From: Agrilactobacillus yilanensis
GTDB lineage: Bacteria; Bacillota; Bacilli; Lactobacillales; Lactobacillaceae
Assembly: GCF_003946725.1 (NCBI RefSeq)
Contig: NZ_RHOY01000001.1
Span: 248,001 to 312,000, forward strand
Reading direction: 5' to 3'
Length of the DNA: 64,000 nt
Under the pieces are notes generated by a model. That model had not been told where the DNA came from. It ran no database searches and was given only the letters and a program-made list of their open reading frames with translations. Below, in pieces: positions 1-9,208 of this stretch. Position 1 is the first letter of the stretch, and every line of letters starts with the position of its first letter. Both the position numbers and the translations under genes were made by a program.

Positions 1-106
1 CACTAGAGCAAAGCGCTCACCTAACTACGAATCTCTTGCGTGTCTATCGACACCCTGCGAGATTCTAGGTTAGTACTCGAGGCTTTCCCGCTCTAGTTCA
101 CGCTCT
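1..106 (-). repeat. 3'UTR hairpin element, type A (cut by window edge)
   Basis: On the minus strand it begins AGAGCGTGAAC and runs into CTAGAGCGGG, the core TAACCTAG and the returning arm GAGCGCTTTGCTCTAG. The GAACGCGTTT end lies outside the window. It follows a type B copy in tandem, 3' of the aldo/keto reductase gene. Confidence 0.85.
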
Positions 107-113
107 GGGTTTG

Positions 114-229
114 AAACGCGTTCCAAAAGACTGATTTTTGCGCTTAGCTACGTCTAACTTGTAAGCAAAGCCCGCTCACGGCGTTAGCCTAGGCTATGCT
201 CAAAATCAACCCGTCTTTTGTCACGCTCT
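114..229 (-). repeat. 3'UTR hairpin element, type B
   Basis: Minus-strand copy from AGAGCGTGA to AACGCGTTT. The long imperfect stem pairs AAAAGACGGGTTGATTTT with the returning AAATCAGTCTTTT. Its first nine bases overlap the end of the upstream gene and supply that gene's TGA stop codon. Confidence 0.9.
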
Positions 230-1069
230 GCTTGTTTCAACGAGCCATTCGGTGTCGTAAGGGTCGCGGCCGCTACGTTCATTGGTGTCGATGGCTTCAA
301 TTTTTGCCATTTCGTTTTTAGAGAGTTTAAAATCAAAGATTTCTATGTTTTCTTTTATTCGGTTTTCATGAATGGACTTTGGAATGACGATTTCATTGCG
401 TTGTACATGCCAGCGCAAAACAACTTGGGCGACGGTTTTGTCATGGGCTTTGGCAATTTCCGTCAATACTGGATCTTCCAATAAGCCTGATTTACCTTGT
501 CCTAAAGGGCCCCAAGCTTCATGATAAATACTGTGTTCTGTCAAAAATTTATTTAAGTCTTTTTGCTGGAAATAAGGATGGGTTTCTACTTGGTCTACCA
601 TTGGTGTGATTGCGGTTTTAGACATCAAATCATTTAAATGTTCGATTTCAAAATTAGATACGCCAATCGCTCTTATTTTATTCAAGCCGTACAGTTCTTC
701 CATTGCTTGCCAAGATTCAACATACCCCGGTGCCGGCCAATGAATTAAGTACAGATCCAAGTAATCTAGCTGCAAGCGCTGCAAAGTTTCATTAAATGCC
801 TGCTTTGTTTCATCATAACCCCGCACAGAATTCCACAGCTTAGAGGTAATAAATAAATCGCTTCTAGGAATACCGCTTTCGGCAATGGCTTCGCCAACTA
901 AGGCTTCGTTACCATAAAAAGCAGCGGTATCAATCATGCGATAGCCCGCATCCAAAGCCCATTTAACAGCATTTTTTACTTCTGTGGCCTTTGTGACTTT
1001 AAAAACGCCCAAACCTAATTGGGGCATGGACTTACCGTTCGCTAATAACACGTTTGGAATCTTTTGCAT
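221..1069 (-). CDS. aldo/keto reductase (2,5-diketogluconate reductase-like)
   Basis: NAD(P)H-dependent cytosolic oxidoreductase of 282 residues, the usual AKR length, reducing small aldehydes or ketones. The catalytic tetrad is visible: Asp47 and Tyr52 in MIDTAAFYGNE, Lys76 in ITSKLWN and His109 in LIHWPAP. IPKSIHENRIKEN near the C-terminus is the cofactor-phosphate loop. The ATG has GGAGG eight bases upstream and lies inside the end of the TM2 gene, overlapping it by 38 bp, so the two are co-transcribed. The last codons (SRA, then TGA) lie inside a type B repeat, so the natural C-terminus may have been altered by element insertion. The substrate cannot be told from sequence. Confidence 0.9.
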   Translation of the reverse strand: MQKIPNVLLANGKSMPQLGLGVFKVTKATEVKNAVKWALDAGYRMIDTAAFYGNEALVGEAIAESGIPRSDLFITSKLWNSVRGYDETKQAFNETLQRLQLDYLDLYLIHWPAPGYVESWQAMEELYGLNKIRAIGVSNFEIEHLNDLMSKTAITPMVDQVETHPYFQQKDLNKFLTEHSIYHEAWGPLGQGKSGLLEDPVLTEIAKAHDKTVAQVVLRWHVQRNEIVIPKSIHENRIKENIEIFDFKLSKNEMAKIEAIDTNERSGRDPYDTEWLVETSRA

Positions 1070-1427
1070 CTATAAAACCTCCATCTGAATTCGATTGTTG
1101 CTGGACATCTAACCAAATACGGTGATAAATATTGCGGTTTTCTGCTTGCCACCACCTTTTTAAAAACCAAAAGTCGTGGAGCATCCAGATTAAATTAATC
1201 ACCAATAATAAGTACCACGTAAACCAGCCTACTGCCAGGGCAAAGACAAAGCTTACAGACATGATAATACCCTTGGTGTAGTGTTTTAAGTAATAATGGT
1301 AGCCCCCAAATAAACCAGTGAGCACCCAAAGCCAATAAAGTTTTGCTTTACGGCGTTTTTGTTTTTTATACTTGCGTTTTAATGTGTACTGTTGATCAAG
1401 GGTCAACTTTTTTGTTTCTGATTTCAC
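1032..1427 (-). CDS. TM2-domain membrane protein
   Basis: Small membrane protein of about 131 residues. A Lys/Arg-rich N-terminus (KRKYKKQKRRKAK) precedes two hydrophobic helices. The first contains a glycine/tyrosine turn, GLFGGYHYYL, that resembles the TM2 domain core. The frame stays open upstream to 1493, but the best site is GTG at 1427 with GAGGTGG seven bases before it. It overlaps the aldo/keto reductase start downstream. TM2 proteins have no agreed function; the family call rests on the GxxGxHxFYLG-like pattern and two-helix layout. Confidence 0.7.
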   Translation of the reverse strand: MKSETKKLTLDQQYTLKRKYKKQKRRKAKLYWLWVLTGLFGGYHYYLKHYTKGIIMSVSFVFALAVGWFTWYLLLVINLIWMLHDFWFLKRWWQAENRNIYHRIWLDVQQQSNSDGGFIDAKDSKRVISER

Positions 1428-1573
1428 AGACGCCACCTCATTAATTATTTTATCATATTGCTTATAATTATGTTGTCTGTAATTTAGTTTCACTTTATTA
1501 CCGCTGTCAGCGCTGATTCAATAGGTTTTATCAAAAATAAAAAAATTAATTTCCAGATTAGAGTAGTTATTAG

Positions 1574-1603
1574 TTGCTATTAAACTTGCTAGTGGGCTAC
1601 AAT
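1574..1603 (+). promoter_or_regulatory. candidate cydABCD promoter
   Basis: TTGCTA, 18 bases, TACAAT, located 58 bp before the cydA start. A TTTCACAAA half site follows at about 1632 and resembles one arm of a Rex operator, but the second arm is not clear. Confidence 0.4.
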
Positions 1604-1660
1604 GATGTTAGTTACTAGAAATTATTACTGTTTCACAAACTATTTTAGGGGGGTTTTAAT

Positions 1661-3100
1661 ATGGCGTTGATGAGTATTGGCGTTTTATCGCTAGCCCGAT
1701 GGCAATTTGCGATGACAACAGTATTTCATTTCTTCTTTGTACCGTTTTCCATAGGGATGGCCTTTGTCGTGGCCCTCATGGAGACAATGTATGTTGTCAA
1801 GAAAAACGAAGTCTACAAGAAGATGGCGCAGTTTTGGGGTAAGATCTTCTTACTCAGTTTTGCTGTCGGTGTCGTCACAGGTATTATTCAAGAATTTCAA
1901 TTTGGGATGAACTGGTCTAATTATTCAAGATTCATGGGAGATATTTTTGGGGCCCCATTAGCAATTGAAGCCTTATTAGCGTTCTTCATGGAATCTGTCT
2001 TCATCGGTATCTGGATGTTCACTTGGAATCGCTTCAAGCCAAAGACGCACGTTATCTTTATTTGGCTGACAATGTTAGGTTCCATGCTTTCCGCAATTTG
2101 GATTTTGGCAGCCAACAGCTTCATGCAACATCCAACTGGCTTTGCAATTAATGCCAGCACTGGACGTGTTAAAATGACAAGCTTTGGGGCAATTGTCAGC
2201 AATCCGCAACTATGGAATGTGTTCCCACACGTTATTACCGGGGCTATTTTAACGGCCGCAACGGTTGTAACTGGGATCGCTGCTTTTGGCTTACTTAGAA
2301 AACACAGCAATCACTTCTTCAAAAAATCTATGCGCGTTGGTCTTTGGGTTATGCTATTCTCTGGAATCGCTGTCATTATTGCTGGTGACTTCCAGACACA
2401 ACGGATTATTCAAGATCAACCAATGAAATTCGCAGCAACTGAAGGGCTCTACAAAGATACCGGTAAGTCTGCAGATTGGACGGTCATTGGTACTTTTGAT
2501 ACCGATAAACACGAAGTCAAAAGTTCCATTGAAATTCCAAAAGCTTTAAGTATTCTAGCTTATCATAAGACAACTGGGAGTGTTCAAGGGATGAATTCCT
2601 TGAACAAAGAATTCCACGCAAAATATGATAAGAAATATGGGTCTGATATGAATTACTATGTACCGGTCAAGACGTTATTCTGGAGCTTCAGAGTGATGGC
2701 TGGCGGCTCAGCATTACTGCTGCTGTTAGCAATTATCGGCTTGGCTATGACCGGTAAAAATAGCAAGATCGAAAACAGACGGGGCTTCTTATGGATTTTG
2801 GGGATCGCAACTTACACCCCATTTGTCTTTAACTCCGCTGGTTGGTTCATTACTGAATTCGGTCGTTATCCTTGGTTAGTTTACGGCTTACAAACCATTG
2901 CTGATGGGGTTTCTCCAACAACAACCGTTGGTCAGATGTGGTTTACAAATATCGTTTACTTCTTAATGTTCTCATTAATGGGTGCCATTATGGTCTTCTA
3001 CTCTAGAAAGATCATGATCAAAGGCCCAGACAACTTGGATATGGCTTACGGCAAGAGTGCCGATTCTGATCCGTTTAGTAAGGAGGCGTTTGGGGCATGA
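1661..3100 (+). CDS. cydA: cytochrome bd oxidase subunit I
   Basis: Quinol-oxidising, heme-carrying subunit of the cytochrome bd terminal oxidase; it reduces oxygen to water and builds proton motive force at the membrane. At 479 residues it is the short Q-loop form of Gram-positives. Visible are the N-terminal ARWQFAMTTVFHFFFVP helix with the heme-ligand histidine near residue 23, several further membrane helices, and GRYPW in the distal helix (GRQPW in enterobacteria). Start ATG follows AGGGGGG. It overlaps cydB by four bases (ATGA), so translation is coupled. Lactobacilli usually need external heme and a quinone for activity; menA, hepT and hemH lie about 18 kb away. Confidence 0.97.
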   Translation: MALMSIGVLSLARWQFAMTTVFHFFFVPFSIGMAFVVALMETMYVVKKNEVYKKMAQFWGKIFLLSFAVGVVTGIIQEFQFGMNWSNYSRFMGDIFGAPLAIEALLAFFMESVFIGIWMFTWNRFKPKTHVIFIWLTMLGSMLSAIWILAANSFMQHPTGFAINASTGRVKMTSFGAIVSNPQLWNVFPHVITGAILTAATVVTGIAAFGLLRKHSNHFFKKSMRVGLWVMLFSGIAVIIAGDFQTQRIIQDQPMKFAATEGLYKDTGKSADWTVIGTFDTDKHEVKSSIEIPKALSILAYHKTTGSVQGMNSLNKEFHAKYDKKYGSDMNYYVPVKTLFWSFRVMAGGSALLLLLAIIGLAMTGKNSKIENRRGFLWILGIATYTPFVFNSAGWFITEFGRYPWLVYGLQTIADGVSPTTTVGQMWFTNIVYFLMFSLMGAIMVFYSRKIMIKGPDNLDMAYGKSADSDPFSKEAFGA

Positions 3101-4098
3101 CCGCTTTACAACTATTATGGTTCATTTTAATCTGTGTTCTATTTATTGGCTTCTTCTTCCTGGAAGGCTTTGACTTCGGTGTAGGGATGTCCACACGTCT
3201 ATTGGCTAGAGATGACGATGAACGTGAAGCATTAATCGCCACCATCGGCCCACACTGGGATGGTAATGAAGTTTGGCTGATCACTGCTGGTGGGGCAATG
3301 TTTGCCTCCTTCCCACTTTGGTACGCCAGCCTATTTTCTGGTTACTATATTCTCTTATTCTTAACCCTAGTTGCCTTAATCTTTAGAGGTGTTTCGTTTG
3401 AATTTTCTGCTAACGCAGATACTGCAGGCGGCCGTCGCTTCTGGTATTGGGCATTATGTATCGGTAGTACTGTGGCACCATTCTTATTAGGGATGATGTT
3501 CACCAGTTTGATTCAAGGCTTGCCAATGGACGGCAAAGGTGATATCTACGCTGGCTTCTTAGATAATGTTAACTTATTATCTATCGTTGGTGGGATTGCC
3601 GTAACCTTACTTTGCTTAATCCACGGCTTAAACTTTATCCGGTTAAAAATTGACGGCAACATGCGCCGCCGGGCTAGAAATTTAGTTGAAAAACTTTATT
3701 ACGTGCTCTTTGCCGGTGAAATTGCCTTTGTTATCTTATTAGCAATCTTCACGGACTTCTTCCAACTTCGGACCTTGTCCACATGGATCATCTTAATCAT
3801 TATCGTGGCACTTTCAGCAATTTCCATGTACGGGGCATTTGCCGACCGCGAAGGCATTTCCTTTATTACCAGCGGTTTGACTTTAGGGGCAATCGTTGTC
3901 CTCTTATTCAACGGCCTCTTCCCACGGGTTCTAATTGCTGACAATCCAGCCAACAGTTTATTGATTAAAGATGCCGCTGCATCACCTTATACTTTAAAAA
4001 TTATGACAATCGTGGCTTGTATCCTATTGCCAATTATGCTGATTTACTTCATTTGGACATTCTTTGTCTTCAAACGTCGCGTTAAATCTAAAGCTTAA
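3097..4098 (+). CDS. cydB: cytochrome bd oxidase subunit II
   Basis: Second membrane subunit of cytochrome bd. At 333 residues it has the expected length, and it opens with the family signature FLEGFDFGVG near residue 22 followed by GPHWDGNEVWL near 51. About eight hydrophobic helices are visible, ending in a basic tail KRRVKSKA. The start codon overlaps the cydA stop. A hairpin follows before cydC, so cydAB may be made in excess of the exporter genes. Confidence 0.97.
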   Translation: MTALQLLWFILICVLFIGFFFLEGFDFGVGMSTRLLARDDDEREALIATIGPHWDGNEVWLITAGGAMFASFPLWYASLFSGYYILLFLTLVALIFRGVSFEFSANADTAGGRRFWYWALCIGSTVAPFLLGMMFTSLIQGLPMDGKGDIYAGFLDNVNLLSIVGGIAVTLLCLIHGLNFIRLKIDGNMRRRARNLVEKLYYVLFAGEIAFVILLAIFTDFFQLRTLSTWIILIIIVALSAISMYGAFADREGISFITSGLTLGAIVVLLFNGLFPRVLIADNPANSLLIKDAAASPYTLKIMTIVACILLPIMLIYFIWTFFVFKRRVKSKA

Positions 4099-4134
4099 TT
4101 CTTAATTAAACACGAAACAATTAACCACGCATCT

Positions 4135-4184
4135 TAAGAGCGGCTGGTAACAAAGCATATATCGTTTTGTTGCGGCTGCTCTTT
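4135..4184 (+). terminator. hairpin between cydB and cydC
   Basis: AAGAGC...GCTCTTTT closes a long imperfect stem containing GTAACAAA paired with TTTTGTTGC. The short T run suggests partial termination or a processing site rather than full termination, because cydC follows at once with its own ribosome binding site and no clear promoter. Confidence 0.5.
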
Positions 4185-4213
4185 TGCTGTTGTGTCAAAA
4201 AAGGTGTGATTTT

Positions 4214-5971
4214 ATGATCGACAAACGTTTATTCAAGCTTCCCGGCGTTACCCCAGTTTTAATCGTTGCGGCCCTTTTGACCCTCCTTCAAGGCGGCGCA
4301 ATCATCATGCAAGCACATTACTTAACCTCTGTTTTAGTGCTTTCCTGGCGGCAACAGCCTTTAAATACACTAACAACCGGCACCATCCTCTTTGCTATCG
4401 CTTTTTTGTGCCGGCAGCTCTTCATCTGGATCAAAAATATTATTTTAGACCGTTACGCCGACAAAGCCAGCAATGACATGCGGCAACAGCTATTAGACAA
4501 AGTTTACGTTGCCGGCAGTAACGACGTGGCGCAAAGTGGTACCGGCAAACTGGTCACCGTCGCCCTAGATGGCATTAATAACGTCTATAATTATTTTAAT
4601 TTAATCTTCGCCAAAGTGATGGACATGTTCATCATTCCTTGGATGATTTTAATCTACATCTACTTCCATAGCGTCCGCTCAGGGCTCATCTTAACCCTAG
4701 TCTTCCCCGTCGTTATCCTATTCATGATCCTTTTAGGCTTCGCGGCCCAGGACAAAGCCGATCAGCAGTACGCCGGCTTTTTGAAATTATCCAACCATTT
4801 TGTCAACGCCTTGCGGGGCCTCTCCACTTTAAAATTTCTAGGTTTGTCTGAACGCTATGAATCTAACGTTTACAGCGTCAGCGAAGACTATCGCCGCAGC
4901 ACAATGGACACGCTAAAAATCGCGATTCTGTCAACTTTTGCCTTAGACTGGTTCACCACCTTATCCATTGCCTTATTAGCCCTATTCCTAGGTCTGGGCC
5001 TAATTGGCGGCTCGATTCCATTATTTCCAGCGCTAGTGGCCTTAATTTTAGCCCCTGAATTTTTCTTGCCTATTCGGGATTTTGGTAATGACTACCACGC
5101 CACCTTGAACGGTAAAAACGCCATGACCGATATTTTGGATATTATCGACCGGCCTACCGTGGCCCAAAGCGATACGGTCGCTCCAGATTTTCAATGGGAC
5201 GAAAACAGCACGTTAACCGCCAATCATTTTGATTTGCAATACGCCCCCGATCCAAAACAGCCTACTGATTTAACGGATATTCAGTTCACTTTAAAGGGCT
5301 ACCAAAAAGTAGGGATTATCGGCATGAGTGGTTCGGGCAAATCTACACTTTTAGACACCATAGGCGGCTTTTTAAGTCCATTAACCGCTGATGATACCGC
5401 TACCAATAATTTCACTTTAAACGGCGAAAATTTGCCAAATATGAGCCAGAAAAATTGGCAGACACAATTTAGTTTTATCCCCCAATTTCCATACTTATTT
5501 GCGGACACCATCGCCAATAATATTCGCTTTTATCTTCCCGAAGCCAGTGATGAAGCCGTCGTTCAAGCCGCTGAAAAAGCCGGTTTAACAGACTTTATCC
5601 ACTCTTTAAAAGATGGCTTTGAAACGAAAGTCGGTGAAGGCGGCCGGGGAATCAGTGGCGGTCAAGCTCAACGAATCGCATTAGCTCGGGCCTTCTTAGA
5701 CCAAAATCGGCACATTCTCATGTTTGATGAACCCACAGCGCATTTGGACATCGAAACCGAATACGCCTTAAAAGCCACCATGAAACCGCTGTTTGAACAG
5801 CACCTCGTCTTATTTGCCACCCACCGCCTCCATTGGCTTAAAGAAATGGACTACATCCTGGTTATGAAAGACGGCCGCCTTGTCCAACAAGGCACCCCGA
5901 CAGAACTTGCGGACATTGCCGGCGAATACCAAGAATTAACACAACACATGCAAAGGCGGGTGACCATCTAA
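4214..5971 (+). CDS. cydC: CydC, ABC exporter half needed for cytochrome bd assembly
   Basis: Half of the heterodimeric CydCD exporter (glutathione/cysteine in E. coli) required for cytochrome bd maturation. About 585 residues: an N-terminal six-helix membrane domain, then an ATPase with Walker A GMSGSGKST, signature ISGGQAQR and Walker B ILMFDEPTAHLD. The frame opens at a TTG at 4184, but the ATG at 4214 with AAAGGTG eight bases upstream is the better start and removes ten unlikely residues. It overlaps cydD by one base (TAATG). Confidence 0.93.
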   Translation: MIDKRLFKLPGVTPVLIVAALLTLLQGGAIIMQAHYLTSVLVLSWRQQPLNTLTTGTILFAIAFLCRQLFIWIKNIILDRYADKASNDMRQQLLDKVYVAGSNDVAQSGTGKLVTVALDGINNVYNYFNLIFAKVMDMFIIPWMILIYIYFHSVRSGLILTLVFPVVILFMILLGFAAQDKADQQYAGFLKLSNHFVNALRGLSTLKFLGLSERYESNVYSVSEDYRRSTMDTLKIAILSTFALDWFTTLSIALLALFLGLGLIGGSIPLFPALVALILAPEFFLPIRDFGNDYHATLNGKNAMTDILDIIDRPTVAQSDTVAPDFQWDENSTLTANHFDLQYAPDPKQPTDLTDIQFTLKGYQKVGIIGMSGSGKSTLLDTIGGFLSPLTADDTATNNFTLNGENLPNMSQKNWQTQFSFIPQFPYLFADTIANNIRFYLPEASDEAVVQAAEKAGLTDFIHSLKDGFETKVGEGGRGISGGQAQRIALARAFLDQNRHILMFDEPTAHLDIETEYALKATMKPLFEQHLVLFATHRLHWLKEMDYILVMKDGRLVQQGTPTELADIAGEYQELTQHMQRRVTI

Positions 5972-7713
5972 TGAAAAAATTTAAAGCTTTAATGCAACGG
6001 GACACCTGGGTCAAACCCTACTTACGCCGTTACCGATCTTTACTATTCTTCTCACTATTTTTTGGCGTCCTAACCGCCATTTGCGCCGCCGCTTTAATGT
6101 TCACCTCCGGGTATGTCATTGACAAATCCGCCACCCATCCCTACAACATCCTGCTGATCTACGCCGCCGTTGTTTTAACCAGAGCCTTTGGGATTGGCCG
6201 CCCTGTCTTCAAATATCTAGAACGCCTGCGCAGCCATAATTGGGTCTTGCGGGTCACCTCTGACTTACGGCGCCGACTGTACCACGTTTTAGAAAAAGAC
6301 GCCGCCTTTTTTGAAGAACACCACCGCACCGGCGACATTTTAGGCATCCTAGCCGATGACCTGGGCCATTTACAAAACCTTTACTTACGCACCATCTTCC
6401 CCACCATCGTCGGCTACATCCTCGCCTTCATCATCATCGTCATCATGGGCATCTTAAATTGGTTTTACGGCCTCATCTTATTACTGCTGTTTGCCATTGA
6501 AATCATTTTAGTCCCCCTCATCTCCGTGAACATCGAAGGCGCCCGCCGTTACCGGCAAAAAAGCATCAACAACCAACTCTACGTAGACCTCACCGACAAC
6601 ATCTTAGGCGCCGCCGACTGGGTTATCTCCGGTCGCCACCAAGACTTCATCAACCGGCCCAAACCCGCCTTGGAAAAACTCCGAGCCTCCCAATTAAAAA
6701 GTAAGCACTTTGGCTGGAGCCGAGATTTTGGCCTGCAAGTTGTCTTCCTAATCATCGCCATTGTGCTGATCATCTTTACCAACCTGCATCTCACCGCCAA
6801 TCAAGCCCAAGCAAATTTCGTCAGCGCCTTTGTCTTGGCCATCTTCCCACTATCTGACGCCTTCATCCCCATCAGCGCCGGCTTTGACGAATTGCCCATC
6901 TATTCAGACTCCGTTGCCCGGCTCAACGACTTAAAAGTCCCCACCCGGCCACTACCGGAACAAGTCGCAAGCCAACCGGAAAAATTCCAGCAACTGACCT
7001 TAAAAGATCTAACCTTTGAATATGACGCCGACTCGCCATTACTAATTAACCACTTTAATCAAACCTTAAAGAAAGGCGAAAAAATGGCCGTCCTAGGCCC
7101 CAGCGGCACCGGAAAAACCACCCTACTGCAGCTGATCCTAGGCGACCTAACCCCACAACACGGCAACGTTTTAGTAGACAACATCGACATCTCAGCCTTA
7201 CAAAACGACCGCTCAAAACTATTCTCCGTCTTAAATCAAAAACCCTTCTTATTTGACACCACCATCATGAACAACGTCCGCATGGGGAACGAACAAGCCA
7301 GTGATGACGCCGTTAAAGCCGTCTTAGACAAAGTAAATCTAAAAGATAAAATTGAAGCCCTACCCGACCAATACAACACCATCGTCCAAGAAGCCGGCAA
7401 TCGCTTCTCCGGCGGGGAACGGCAACGTATTGCCCTCGCCCGCATCCTATTACAAGACACCCCCATCGTCTTACTGGACGAACCCACCGTTGGCCTAGAC
7501 CCAATCACCGAACAAGAACTCTTGGAAACCTTCTTCACCCTCCTAAATGATAAAACAATTATCTGGATCACCCATCATCTACAAGGCGTCGAATTAGTAG
7601 ACCAATTAGTCTTTTTAAGTGAAGGCCAAATCGAAATGCAAGGCAACCCACACAAACTTTATGAAGAAAACGAACACTTCAAACAACTATATGAAATGGA
7701 CAGAGGCTATTAG
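5971..7713 (+). CDS. cydD: CydD, ABC exporter half needed for cytochrome bd assembly
   Basis: Partner of CydC, 580 residues: a membrane domain over roughly residues 20-300, then an ATPase with Walker A GPSGTGKTT, signature FSGGERQR, Walker B PIVLLDEPTVGLD and the H-loop ITHHLQG. Codon use is C-rich compared with cydAB. The TAG stop is shared with the first bases of a type B repeat (tAGAGCGTGA), and a terminator lies 174 bp further on. The C/D assignment follows Gram-positive gene order. Confidence 0.92.
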   Translation: MKKFKALMQRDTWVKPYLRRYRSLLFFSLFFGVLTAICAAALMFTSGYVIDKSATHPYNILLIYAAVVLTRAFGIGRPVFKYLERLRSHNWVLRVTSDLRRRLYHVLEKDAAFFEEHHRTGDILGILADDLGHLQNLYLRTIFPTIVGYILAFIIIVIMGILNWFYGLILLLLFAIEIILVPLISVNIEGARRYRQKSINNQLYVDLTDNILGAADWVISGRHQDFINRPKPALEKLRASQLKSKHFGWSRDFGLQVVFLIIAIVLIIFTNLHLTANQAQANFVSAFVLAIFPLSDAFIPISAGFDELPIYSDSVARLNDLKVPTRPLPEQVASQPEKFQQLTLKDLTFEYDADSPLLINHFNQTLKKGEKMAVLGPSGTGKTTLLQLILGDLTPQHGNVLVDNIDISALQNDRSKLFSVLNQKPFLFDTTIMNNVRMGNEQASDDAVKAVLDKVNLKDKIEALPDQYNTIVQEAGNRFSGGERQRIALARILLQDTPIVLLDEPTVGLDPITEQELLETFFTLLNDKTIIWITHHLQGVELVDQLVFLSEGQIEMQGNPHKLYEENEHFKQLYEMDRGY

Positions 7714-7828
7714 AGCGTGACCAAAGACGGGTTGATTTTGAGCATAGCCTAGGCTAACGCCGTGAGCGTACTTTGCTTACAAGTTAGACGTAGCTAGGCG
7801 CAGAAATCAGTGTTGGTGAGCGCGTTTC
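7712..7828 (+). repeat. 3'UTR hairpin element, type B with D-like closing arm
   Basis: Starts AGAGCGTGACC on the last two bases of the cydD stop codon and ends GAGCGCGTTT. The 5' arm is type B (AAAGACGGGTTGATTTT), but the 3' arm reads AAATCAGTGTTGG as in type D copies, so the outer pairing is weakened. This looks like exchange between types. Confidence 0.8.
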
Positions 7829-7880
7829 AGAAGACAACCACGGACAAGGCGAGAGCTTTGCTCTAGTGAGCGCATTTCAA
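7829..7880 (+). repeat. fragment of a type A hairpin element
   Basis: Only the closing arm remains: GAGAGCTTTGCTCTAGTGAG followed by CGCATTT. The opening arm is lost, so no full hairpin can form. Confidence 0.6.
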
Positions 7881-7886
7881 AAAAAC

Positions 7887-7925
7887 AGGCGGCCAGATCA
7901 AAATCAACTTTTGATCTAGCCGCCT
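7887..7925. terminator. bidirectional Rho-independent terminator
   Basis: AGGCGGC(C/T)AGATCAAAA stem with a TCAAC loop. Read leftwards it is followed by a run of seven T. It serves cydABCD from the left and the moeA end of the formate dehydrogenase operon from the right. Confidence 0.85.
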
Positions 7926-7979
7926 ATTTATATATAAACAATTATTTAACACTACATTAGAAAAAAGGTACTACCCGCC

Positions 7980-9182
7980 TTAACGCCATTCCAAATAAGT
8001 CACTTCATCCCCCACCGACAACGCTTGATCCGGTGGTTGACAGATCAGACAATTATGCGCCACCACATTGTGCAGAACCGAAGACTGATGCCCGTTAGCT
8101 GGGATGCGAATGGCACCATGATCTTGATCCCCCCGAACATAGCGGGGCAACTTACTGGACTTCATCTGCCCAGCCACAATCTTGCCTTGACCACGCTTCA
8201 AATCAAAATGGTGATTATTCATAAATGCCGCTAATAACGGCCAGTAAAGTAATTGAAAATTCACAATTGCTGCGAAAGGATTGCCCGACAAAGATAAGAT
8301 CACTTTATCTTGCCAAACAGAACCCATCACCGGTGTCCCCGGCTTAAAGTAAACATTGTGAAACAACGGCTTACCGCCAATTGACTCAATAACTTGCGGT
8401 ACAAAATCCTTGACCCCAACAGAAACCCCGCCAGTCGTCAGGAATACATCCACCGCATCACGATAATCCGTTAATAACTGGGCTAAAGCCTGAGGATCAT
8501 CTTGACAAATCTCTTGAAATACCACGACACCACCGCTTTGGCGAATACGTGCCGCAATCGCATACATTGAACTATTGTAGATTTGACCTGTTGCTAAAGG
8601 TTGTCCAGGCGTAGCCAGTTCATTACCAGTGGCAATCAAACCGACCCGGATAGGTTGTAATACCGAGACAGAATCATAGCCTAAACTCGCTAAAACCGCC
8701 AGACTATCACAAGTCAAATACGTATATTTTGGAAAAATAACTTGACCTTGAGCCACATCTTCACCAATTGGTCCAAAGTTCTTACCCTTTGTCATTGCCC
8801 GGGTTATCGTCACCGTTTCCGTGCCGTAATCCGTTAATTCCTGTCGAACCACCGCATCATAACCATCAGGGATTGGCGCCCCGGTCATGATCTTAACAGC
8901 GGTTCCCGGCTGAGCATGGTATTGGTCAACCGCCTCGCCAGCCAATACCGTCCCCAAAACTTTTAAGGTCACTGGCGTTTGCGGACTCGCAGTATGTGTA
9001 TCTGCCGCAAAAATGGCATAACCATCCATACCAGATCGAGCAAAATTTGGAACTGCCGTTTTTGCGACAATTTCTGAACTCGTCACCCGGCCCAAAGCCT
9101 CAGGTAACGTTACGACCACCGTGTTTTCCTGCACAGTTATTTGCTGTTTGATTAAAGCAAGAGCCTGCTCTAATTCAATCAT
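7980..9182 (-). CDS. moeA: molybdopterin molybdenumtransferase
   Basis: Inserts molybdate into adenylated molybdopterin, the last step of basic molybdenum cofactor synthesis; cytosolic. About 400 residues with family motifs SGMDGYAI (near 47), TGAPIPDGYDAVV (near 98), the central TGNEL and TTGGVS...D block of the MoCF-binding domain, and LSGNPFAA near 300. It is the last gene of the formate dehydrogenase operon, 26 bp after fdhA, with AGAGGCG before the ATG. Supplying the cofactor for the adjacent enzyme is the obvious role. The other moa/moe genes are not in this window. Confidence 0.95.
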   Translation of the reverse strand: MIELEQALALIKQQITVQENTVVVTLPEALGRVTSSEIVAKTAVPNFARSGMDGYAIFAADTHTASPQTPVTLKVLGTVLAGEAVDQYHAQPGTAVKIMTGAPIPDGYDAVVRQELTDYGTETVTITRAMTKGKNFGPIGEDVAQGQVIFPKYTYLTCDSLAVLASLGYDSVSVLQPIRVGLIATGNELATPGQPLATGQIYNSSMYAIAARIRQSGGVVVFQEICQDDPQALAQLLTDYRDAVDVFLTTGGVSVGVKDFVPQVIESIGGKPLFHNVYFKPGTPVMGSVWQDKVILSLSGNPFAAIVNFQLLYWPLLAAFMNNHHFDLKRGQGKIVAGQMKSSKLPRYVRGDQDHGAIRIPANGHQSSVLHNVVAHNCLICQPPDQALSVGDEVTYLEWR

Positions 9183-9208
9183 GGTCGCTCGCCTCTTTTC
9201 CTTTATAC

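Noticed and set aside
1-229. Tandem repeats as a CRISPR array
   Set aside because: Units are ~115 bp hairpins, two or three per locus, with no short spacers and no cas genes.
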